Assembly (NCBI GenBank): GCA_003526525.1
Contig: DPVV01000501.1
Coordinates: forward strand, 650-12,011
Direction of reading: 5' to 3'
DNA from: Lachnoclostridium phytofermentans
GTDB lineage: Bacteria > Bacillota > Clostridia > Lachnospirales > Lachnospiraceae
DNA length: 11,362 bases
Of this stretch, positions 5,994 through 11,362 are shown piece after piece (the first letter of the stretch is position 1; every line of letters starts with the position of its first letter). A program made the position numbers and the translations under genes. A model generated the notes under the pieces. That model had not been told where the DNA came from. It worked only from the letters and a program-made list of their open reading frames with translations, and searched no databases.

Positions 5994-6021
5994 ATTATAG
6001 CAGATTACATCGAAATTTCAA
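5994..6021 (-). promoter_or_regulatory. Putative promoter of the ycxB-like/tsaE/tsaB/rimI operon
   Basis: TTGAAA (6016-6021) and an extended -10, TGCTATAAT (TATAAT at 5994-5999), are separated by 16 bases on the minus strand. Transcription would begin near 5987, inside the palindrome TTGCATT/AATGCAA (5977-5994). The resulting leader of about 160 bases runs through the terminator-like hairpin at 5906-5971 and then copy C of the dispersed hairpin before reaching the ATG at 5824. Confidence 0.7.
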
Positions 6022-6064
6022 GTCTATGCAAACGTAAGTTATTTGTTCTAAGACTTAAAATTAT

Positions 6065-6814
6065 CTAATCTTTGTAATCTCCTTTTAGGATTTTACTTAT
6101 ATTTTTATAAATTAAAATGGTAATTAACGATGTTAATGCATATTTTAATAAATTAAACGGTGCTACTGCTAACACTACAAAAGTAAACATACCCTTGATC
6201 GCAGATATTTTTTCTGTTCCTTGAGCAATAAATGATTCAATTGGTACGTGAAAAGCTTCTGAATATTTAGGTAATAAAACAAAAGCATTTAAGAAACATC
6301 CAGCTAATGTGGCTGTTACTGTACCAACAAGCAATCCAATCACTGCATTTTTCTTACTCTTTCTTAGAAAATAGAAGAACGATGCTGGAATAATAAAGAC
6401 GCAACCCATTAAGAAGTTTGCAAACTCCCCAACAAATGCTGTTGTCGTTCCATTGGATAGTAGGTTCAAGACTACTTTAATAAGTTCTATTGTTATCCCA
6501 GCTACCGGACCAAATGTAAATGCACCAATAATCACCGGAAGTTCGCTAAAGTCAAGTTTATAGAATCCAGGGGCGAACCATAATGGAAACTCAAAGAACA
6601 TCAAAACAACTGCTATCGTGGAAAGTACCGCTATAGTTACCATCCTGCGTACATTTTGTTTACCTCTTCTTTTTTCTAATCCGATTTTTTTCCCAATGAC
6701 ACGCTCAGCTGCATAAGCAGCTCCAACAATAATTGCAACAATCGTCACACTTAGTAGCAAAAATCCAACATTGGTTTTTGCTACATCCATCAGTTTCTCC
6801 AAGTTTTCCATCAT
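6065..6814 (-). CDS. ribU: Riboflavin ECF transporter S component RibU
   Basis: RibU is the membrane substrate-binding subunit that captures riboflavin (and probably FMN) and works with the shared ECF energy-coupling module, which is not encoded here. The 249 residues include the RibU core from about residue 55: FEFPLWFAPGFYKLDFSELP (74-93), IIGAFTFGPVAGITIELIK (95-113), the conserved NGTTTAFVGEFANFLMG stretch (121-137) and several later hydrophobic helices. An extra N-terminal helix (about 16-36) and a basic linker make it some 50 residues longer than the usual RibU. ATG codons at 6814 and 6811 are adjacent, and AGGAG lies five or eight bases upstream. An FMN riboswitch about 250 bases upstream independently supports a flavin role. 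The terminator at 5906-5971 follows it. Confidence 0.93.
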   Translation of the reverse strand: MMENLEKLMDVAKTNVGFLLLSVTIVAIIVGAAYAAERVIGKKIGLEKRRGKQNVRRMVTIAVLSTIAVVLMFFEFPLWFAPGFYKLDFSELPVIIGAFTFGPVAGITIELIKVVLNLLSNGTTTAFVGEFANFLMGCVFIIPASFFYFLRKSKKNAVIGLLVGTVTATLAGCFLNAFVLLPKYSEAFHVPIESFIAQGTEKISAIKGMFTFVVLAVAPFNLLKYALTSLITILIYKNISKILKGDYKD

Positions 6815-6819
6815 TTCGT

Positions 6820-6837
6820 CTCCTTTTTATAAAAGGA
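6820..6837 (-). promoter_or_regulatory. Hairpin that buries the ribU ribosome binding site
   Basis: On the minus strand TCCTTTT, loop ATA and AAAAGGA form a 7-bp stem that can be extended by one U-G pair. The AAGGAG ribosome binding site of ribU forms the 3' arm, five to six bases before the ATG. It is A-U rich and so weak, but could tune initiation in addition to the upstream riboswitch terminator. Confidence 0.5.
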
Positions 6838-6871
6838 AGGTTCTAGGAGTAAGCCACTGAATACTTCACTT

Positions 6872-6918
6872 TGTAGGTACAACGTCTTGCAAATACATAT
6901 CGCCTTGCCGTACCTACA
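6872..6918 (-). other. Long stem-loop in the ribU leader, downstream of the riboswitch terminator
   Basis: TGTAGGTAC (6872-6880) and GTACCTACA (6910-6918) form a perfect 9-bp stem around 29 bases, with a possible inner GCAA/TTGC pairing. It lies between the terminator and the ribU start, so it exists only in transcripts that have read through. No T-tract follows it. Its role is unknown. Confidence 0.55.
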
Positions 6919-6944
6919 GGGTGAGTGCGCATACCTTGGAGATC

Positions 6945-6974
6945 AAAAAAGCCCTGATAGTATACTATCAGGGC
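6945..6974 (-). terminator. Riboswitch-controlled intrinsic terminator of ribU
   Basis: GCCCTGATAGTA and its exact complement form a perfect 24-base palindrome (6951-6974), followed on the minus strand by TTTTTT (6945-6950). It lies about 95 bases after the FMN aptamer and 130 bases before ribU, the position of the expression platform. I could not identify the competing antiterminator by eye. Confidence 0.88.
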
Positions 6975-7067
6975 GGCTTAAACTCACGTATCACACTAGT
7001 TTCAGTGTTGTTGTGCTTCCAAAGAAAGATATAAAAATTTCCTAAATCCTTCTATATCATCACAAAC

Positions 7068-7196
7068 TTCTTCTTTCATCCAGACTATACTGTCGGTTTT
7101 GGAATTCAGTAATCTTTCTTACTGTCACCAAATCAGCGAGATTAACTCGGTCGCGGACTATACCGCCGGTCGGGAACTACCCCCTGCCCCGAAGAA
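7068..7196 (-). ncRNA. FMN riboswitch (RFN element) controlling ribU
   Basis: The minus strand carries the RFN consensus blocks in order: TTCTTCGGGGCAGG (start of P1 and P2), CCCGACCGGCGGTATAGTCC, the CGCGA...CGCTGATTTGG segment, CCAAAACCGACAGTATAGTC, and TGGATGAAAGAAGAA, which closes P1 (TTCTTC with GAAGAA). FMN binding in this family usually favours the downstream terminator, lowering flavin uptake when FMN is plentiful. Two loops deviate from the consensus. The first is GGGGGTAGTTCCC where GGGTGAAATTCCC is usual. The second carries an extra 18-base hairpin (CAGTAA/TTACTG, 7107-7124). The core around the binding site looks intact. Confidence 0.96.
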
Positions 7197-7220
7197 CTTC
7201 CTTATTCTATTTGCATAAAT

Positions 7221-7249
7221 ATTTTATCTCTTTGTCTATTAAATGTCAA
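7221..7249 (-). promoter_or_regulatory. Promoter of the FMN riboswitch-ribU transcript
   Basis: TTGACA (7244-7249) and TAAAAT (7221-7226) are separated by exactly 17 bases on the minus strand, a near-perfect housekeeping promoter. Transcription would start near 7214, about 18 bases before the aptamer. It shows that ribU is not dependent on readthrough from the lyase gene. Confidence 0.85.
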
Positions 7250-7252
7250 TCA

Positions 7253-7382
7253 ATATCTTTCGTTTCGTAATTCTAGAAAGATCTTTTGGTTTGTATTCTA
7301 GAAGGATCTTTTGTTTCGTATTCCTTGAAAGATCTTTGTTTTGTATTCCTAGAAAGATTTTTCGTTTCATATTCCTAGAAAG
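7253..7382. repeat. Tandem array of about five 25-26-bp units behind the lyase gene
   Basis: Copies begin at 7271, 7296, 7321, 7346 and 7372 (periods 25, 25, 25 and 26). Each begins TTCTAGAA or TTCCTAGAAAGATC and continues with TTTTGTTTCGTA or a close variant. A partial unit (7253-7270) precedes them, and the last is cut short at the lyase stop codon. Copies differ by a few substitutions. Each unit contains AAAGATCTTT, a small palindrome. There are no spacers, so it is not CRISPR. It fills the space between the lyase stop and the ribU promoter. Confidence 0.8.
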
Positions 7383-9794
7383 CTATAAAACATACTCCCA
7401 ATCCGTATCCGATGCAAAATAAAACTTTGGATAACAAGGTTGGTTATAACAATTATTCTGCCATGCAATTCCAGTACGATACTGTATATCATGCATTAAT
7501 GTATATAATTTATGATTGGTTAAATCCGTATTGAAAAAGATCCGGATTGCGCTGCTATCTGATTTTCTAATAAGAAGTTCTTCCCTCCAGTCCCCAAAGA
7601 TATCTGCTACAAGACAAGGATTCCCCTTCGTTCCATTATTCGTGGCTACACCTTCCGGTGCAAAGATAATTCCATGTGTATTGTCGTTGATAACACCTGC
7701 ATGGCTTCCAAACAAATCTACTCCATCTATGATCTGTGTGCTCATATCCGGCAACCAACGAATACTAAAGTTTGTTCCAAGCAGTTTAGCAGGAAGTACC
7801 TCCCCCTTAACAGATTGCATCTTAGTTACCCAGGTTTGCAAACCTCTTACCTTAGGACTTACATCTCCGACCATACACCTTCCTAAATCCGTTTCTGCAT
7901 ACTCACCGAAGATAACTTCCCCTGTTTCTGCATCACGTAAGGCATAACCATAAGGTGCATGTTTTGCTCCTTCAAATACCTGGAATATCTCAAGCCCCGG
8001 TCTGTCCGGATTAATATCTGCCACATGCATAGCATCTCCGTGGCCTAATTTTGCATAAGTTCCATCCGGCAGGTAATCATAACTGCTATAAAGAAGACTT
8101 CCATCATGATCAATCACCGCAGCACCGTATATAATCTCCTGATACCCATCTCCGTCTACATCCGCTGTCGATAAACTATGATTTCCCTGTCCTGCTAATC
8201 TGCCATATACAGGGTCACTACCGGCACCTCCATGAGCATTATCCATAAATGGATTGTTCATTCTCACATGCCCGCTGTCAATATTAAAATACTCTCGAAA
8301 CCGATTTTCAAAAAAATCATATGCCACTACCGTTGTTCTTGTATAATAACCACGGCAGACAATGAGATACGGGCGTTCTCCATCAAGATAAGCTACCCCT
8401 GATAAAAAACGGTCGACACGGTTTGCTGGCTCTATTCTTCTCATCGAATAATCCCCCCATAGCAAACCATCATCTTCTCTGGTATAAGGAAATAGTATTG
8501 TTTCTAATTCTTCCCCAGAACCCGAAAACATGGTAAGGTACTCCGGTCCGTCGATAATAAATCCTTCAAAATGTCGTAGTTCAATTCTCTCACTCCTTGA
8601 CGGCGCATAAACATCAAGAAAATAATCTACTAGCTTTATTGCATCCTCTCTCCTTAAGGGATACCGATATCTCTTTTCTATGCCAAAACACTCTTCCAGT
8701 GTTTGTGGCCAGGTTTTATCTATAACCATCGAGTGATTATGCCAATTCATAAACACCGTTACTAAATGTTCATAATAATCTTCTGCACTGAAGCGATAAT
8801 CATCCTGGTTGGTGTACCCACCGTCTATATCGTTGTCCGGCATCGTTATGTAGGCTTCTTTTTCCACCTTACCCTCTTCATCGTAATAAATCACCTTCGT
8901 ACCTGGTGCTGTCTTTACTGCCATCTCTGCCTTACCGTCTCCATTAAAATCATAGACCATAAACTGAGTATAATGAGCACCTGATCTTATATTAACTCCC
9001 ATATCAAGCCGCCATAAAAGTCTTCCCTCTAGCTTATAACAGTCAATAAAACAATTTCCGGTATATCCTTTTTGCGATACATCCTTAGAATTGCTAGGGT
9101 CCCATTTGACAAAATACTCATATTCACCGTCTCCATCCACATCACCGACACTCATATCATTTGCATGATAGGTGTAGACTTCCCCCGCCGGTGTTACTCC
9201 ATCACTTGGTCTTTTTAATGGTAAATCAATATAGTTAGCACCGCTTCGAAAAGCACACATTTCCTTCGTCCGTTCAACTAAAGCGCCATCTTTTAAAACT
9301 CCAATTGAATACTGATCCTCAGAAGTTCCCTCTTCATCCACAAAGTTTGTGCTATCGGTTACTGTTGTTAACAATTCTCCGTTTTTATACACAATAAAAT
9401 CCGTACCAGTTAAACCAGTGCTGCTATACCCACTAACTTCATCCTTCATCAGCCTCCATGCAAGAAAGATTCCCTTTTGTCTTTTCACCACCATAAGTCC
9501 TCTTGAAAGCTTTTCAAGTTGTTCGTGAAATGTTTTTCCAATCGATGTCTTTAACACAGAGCTAATGGAAATCTCCTGCCCTCCCGAAACAGAAGCCACT
9601 TTAAGATAATGAGACACATGAGTTGATCTTTTTAGTGTGTATTCGGTTTCCTTTGTTTCTGATAATATTTTGTACTTCATCACCAACGTATCTTTGTCTG
9701 CCCAATAGATACGATACGAATCTGCATTAGGGTTGGCATCCCATTGTATGGTAACGTGGTCCTTATCGAATTCCTTTATTCTTAATCTGGTCAC
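7383..9794 (-). CDS. Family PL11 rhamnogalacturonan lyase, no signal peptide
   Basis: This is a polysaccharide lyase that cleaves the rhamnose-galacturonate backbone of rhamnogalacturonan I by beta-elimination. A fibronectin type III-like domain (about 1-88, with VTIQWDANPNADSYRIYW) and a second beta-rich region (about 100-195) precede the calcium-rich PL11 beta-propeller: SVGDVDGDGEYEYFVKWDP (215-233), GAHYTQFMVYDFNGDGKAEM (272-291), GPEYLTMFSG (416-425), NRVDRFLSGVAYLDG (458-472), RGYYTRTTVVAYDF (481-494), QGNHSLSTADVDGDG (536-550) and GHGDAMHVADINPDRPG (584-600). Roughly residues 333-408 form an insertion that I believe shorter PL11 enzymes lack. The start is GTG with GGAGG eight bases upstream, and an in-frame TAA two codons earlier excludes a longer N-terminus. 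The enzyme is therefore probably cytoplasmic. It follows the regulator by 59 bases. Endo or exo action cannot be told by eye. Confidence 0.93.
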   Translation of the reverse strand: MTRLRIKEFDKDHVTIQWDANPNADSYRIYWADKDTLVMKYKILSETKETEYTLKRSTHVSHYLKVASVSGGQEISISSVLKTSIGKTFHEQLEKLSRGLMVVKRQKGIFLAWRLMKDEVSGYSSTGLTGTDFIVYKNGELLTTVTDSTNFVDEEGTSEDQYSIGVLKDGALVERTKEMCAFRSGANYIDLPLKRPSDGVTPAGEVYTYHANDMSVGDVDGDGEYEYFVKWDPSNSKDVSQKGYTGNCFIDCYKLEGRLLWRLDMGVNIRSGAHYTQFMVYDFNGDGKAEMAVKTAPGTKVIYYDEEGKVEKEAYITMPDNDIDGGYTNQDDYRFSAEDYYEHLVTVFMNWHNHSMVIDKTWPQTLEECFGIEKRYRYPLRREDAIKLVDYFLDVYAPSRSERIELRHFEGFIIDGPEYLTMFSGSGEELETILFPYTREDDGLLWGDYSMRRIEPANRVDRFLSGVAYLDGERPYLIVCRGYYTRTTVVAYDFFENRFREYFNIDSGHVRMNNPFMDNAHGGAGSDPVYGRLAGQGNHSLSTADVDGDGYQEIIYGAAVIDHDGSLLYSSYDYLPDGTYAKLGHGDAMHVADINPDRPGLEIFQVFEGAKHAPYGYALRDAETGEVIFGEYAETDLGRCMVGDVSPKVRGLQTWVTKMQSVKGEVLPAKLLGTNFSIRWLPDMSTQIIDGVDLFGSHAGVINDNTHGIIFAPEGVATNNGTKGNPCLVADIFGDWREELLIRKSDSSAIRIFFNTDLTNHKLYTLMHDIQYRTGIAWQNNCYNQPCYPKFYFASDTDWEYVL

Positions 9795-9853
9795 TATTTA
9801 TACCTCCGTTTCTAAGCCCACCTAAGAACTCACACCAAGAAATATTGTGAATA

Positions 9854-11348
9854 TTATGATTCTCTGTCCATCATTCTAAATTTTCCAGGTGTCGTCCCAA
9901 CATGTTTACTAAAAAAACGTATAAAATTCTGCGCATTGGTGTATTTTAATTGTTCTGCAATTTCTGCTACCGATTTATCCGTTTCTATCAACATTTTCTT
10001 AGCAATTTCAATTCGCTGTATTGTTACATAATCGGTAAATGTCATGTTGATTTTACTCTTCATAATCTTCCAAATATAACTTGGATGATACCCTAATTGA
10101 TCTGCACATTCTGTTAATGTGATATCGCTAGAGGTTTCTCGTACCAATCGAACTATCTTATCTAATACAAGATCAGAATTACTTCGACGGAAGGTGCTTA
10201 ATTGTTTAATCACCGGCGAAATAATATTATGTTTATAAAAACTTCGGATTTTATCTAAATCCGAAAGCTGATTAAATTGTAAAAACACATTCACTGATCC
10301 ATGCCCAAAAATATCATTTACCGAAAGTCCAGCATCTGTAGCTACTAATATTACTGCCACCATAAATCGATGCAGATAGAAATGCAGCTCATTTAGAACA
10401 GCTCCACTTTCTGCCATATGGTTAATAAAAGTATCTGCTAAGAAAAATGCTTTCACTTTATCACATTCATCCACTGCTGCCTTCATCTCTTTCTCTAAAA
10501 TAAGTTCATAACTATAGTTATTCGAGTTGCTGTTTGCTATATCAGAATAAAAAATGAAGTTTTGCTCACAAATGGTATTTTCTTTATTTAAGGTTTCATT
10601 ATTTTTGACCGCTTCTAAACTTTCATTGTAAGCCTGTCTAAATTTCATAAGGCTGTCAAACGGTTGGCTGATACCGAAGTTTACATGATATCCACTTTCT
10701 ATAACAACATAATCGGTAAGGTGGCGAATCAATTCCACCGCTGCCTCTTCAAGCTCTTCTTTTAACTCTCTCGTAATAGTGCAGAGAATTACATTGGAGT
10801 TTGTAACAGCAGGAAATAAAAGCTGGTCATTAATTAAATCCGGCATATTTTCTACAATACTGATTTTTATCATATCTTGTTTTGTATAGTCCCATTCTTC
10901 CTCTATTACTTTAGATGAAACACTAATTGCAATAATTGAAGCATATTTCATTTTTTCAAAACCAAAATTTTTTAATTTAGATTCAATATCCTCTTTTCTT
11001 ACTTCTCCTTTTAATAGACGAAGGACGAACAATTCCTTTAGCTGTTTTTGTTGAACTAGTATTAATTCTTCCATATTATTTTTTGAATCGACTAGTCGGT
11101 TAATTCGCTTACCGATAAAATTAAACTCATTCTCATTTTTTCCAGCTACCTCTTCTATCACTTCTATATTTCTTAAATTTGTCACCAACTGAGATACTGG
11201 ACGATAAATTGTTCGAGAACCTAATACAGAGAAAAGAAAAATAAGCGTCATCATAAATAGTATTAAAAGTCCGGCAGTTACGATAATAGAACTAGCTTCA
11301 TGAGTCACAATGGCAGGATCATAACTGGATACATAAAGCCATCCATTG
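9854..11348 (-). CDS. AraC-family membrane-anchored regulator, YesS-like (5' partial)
   Basis: This is a one-component transcription regulator that senses a signal outside the cell and probably activates the lyase gene. Numbered from codon 11308, it has one transmembrane helix (about 8-32), a HAMP-like and coiled-coil stretch (SRTIYRPVSQLV to about 95), a poorly conserved middle domain and a C-terminal AraC double helix-turn-helix (about 380-484: LTECADQLGYHPSYIWKIMK, then SVAEIAEQLKYTNAQNFIRF and the FSKHVGTTPGKFR end). The frame stays open upstream of 11308 and reads NGWLYVSSYDPAIV, typical of the last strand of an extracellular Cache-type sensor. The gene is thus cut by the assembly end, and GTG at 11308 is internal. 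B. subtilis YesS, with the same layout, controls rhamnogalacturonan genes including PL11 lyases. Regulation of this particular lyase is inferred from adjacency. Confidence 0.9.
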
Positions 11349-11362
11349 AGATCGGAAGAGCG
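11349..11362. other. Illumina TruSeq adapter remnant at the sequence end
   Basis: The last 14 bases, AGATCGGAAGAGCG, are identical to the beginning of the Illumina TruSeq adapter as read at the end of short inserts, and they run flush to the edge. They are not genomic. The true genomic sequence stops at or just before 11348. Confidence 0.93.

Noticed and set aside
5978..5995. Short leader peptide starting at an ATG in the tsaE operon leader (MQGRGCL then stop)
   Set aside because: It has no ribosome binding site and no codon bias suggesting peptide-based attenuation.
6975..7067. An explicit antiterminator partner for the ribU terminator
   Set aside because: I looked for a segment complementary to CCCTGATAG between aptamer and terminator and found none longer than a few bases. 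It needs a folding program.
7253..7382. Possible CRISPR array
   Set aside because: The 25-base units follow each other directly with no unique spacers, the units are degenerate, and no cas gene is nearby.
7516..7947. Plus-strand open frame of 143 codons inside the lyase gene
   Set aside because: It lies antisense within a clear PL11 coding region, has no recognisable domain and is explained by codon bias of the opposite strand. The same applies to plus-strand frames at 7674-7886, 8766-8984, 2548-2733 and 5226-5417.
9838..9856. AATATT-GTG-AATATT inverted repeat after the regulator stop as a terminator or operator
   Set aside because: It is only six A-T pairs with no T-run and could arise by chance in this AT-rich gap. 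It is too weak to call.

Overview
The window is AT-rich, low-GC Firmicute DNA that most resembles a plant-polysaccharide-degrading Lachnospiraceae chromosome of the Clostridium (Lachnoclostridium) phytofermentans type. This placement rests on the style of the RNase Z and TsaD proteins, an N-terminally extended RibU, strong GGAGG ribosome binding sites and a rhamnogalacturonan lyase beside a membrane-anchored AraC regulator. No rRNA or other phylogenetic marker confirms it. All eleven genes I accept lie on the minus strand, so transcription runs from high to low coordinates. The right edge ends in 14 bases identical to the Illumina TruSeq adapter (11349-11362), so it is an assembly end, not a biological boundary.

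In transcription order: (1) Positions 11348-7383 hold a pectin-use pair. A 5'-truncated, membrane-anchored AraC-type regulator resembling B. subtilis YesS is followed 59 bp later by a family PL11 rhamnogalacturonan lyase that starts with GTG and has no signal peptide. (2) Positions 7383-6815 hold a five-copy 25-bp tandem repeat, a consensus-like promoter, an FMN riboswitch with unusual loops, an intrinsic terminator and a structured leader. Together these control ribU (6814-6065), the riboflavin-binding subunit of an ECF transporter. (3) Positions 6021-3493 hold a promoter followed at once by a terminator-like hairpin. An operon of a YcxB-like membrane protein, tsaE, tsaB and rimI comes next and ends in a clear terminator. 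(4) Positions 3490-3187 hold a small four-cysteine putative zinc protein with its own -10 box, and a terminator that overlaps its stop codon. (5) Positions 3186-1946 hold rnz (tRNase Z) behind its own promoter and long AT-rich leader. (6) Positions 1833-23 hold a single-pass membrane protein of unknown function, then tsaD.

Functionally the left two thirds is a tRNA-maturation neighbourhood. TsaB, TsaD and TsaE make the N6-threonylcarbamoyl group of tRNA A37 (TsaC, which makes the activated intermediate, is not in the window). RNase Z trims tRNA 3' ends and RimI is a ribosomal-protein acetyltransferase. The right third is accessory carbohydrate metabolism plus vitamin uptake.

The least explained material is intergenic: a three-copy dispersed hairpin (GTGTGAAAAA...TTTTTCACAC) placed just upstream of tsaD, tsaB and the ycxB-like gene; the promoter-terminator leader ahead of the tsaE operon; the tandem array behind the lyase gene; and the deviating FMN aptamer. 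I found no CRISPR array, transposase, phage gene, tRNA or rRNA, and no convincing new multi-gene system.
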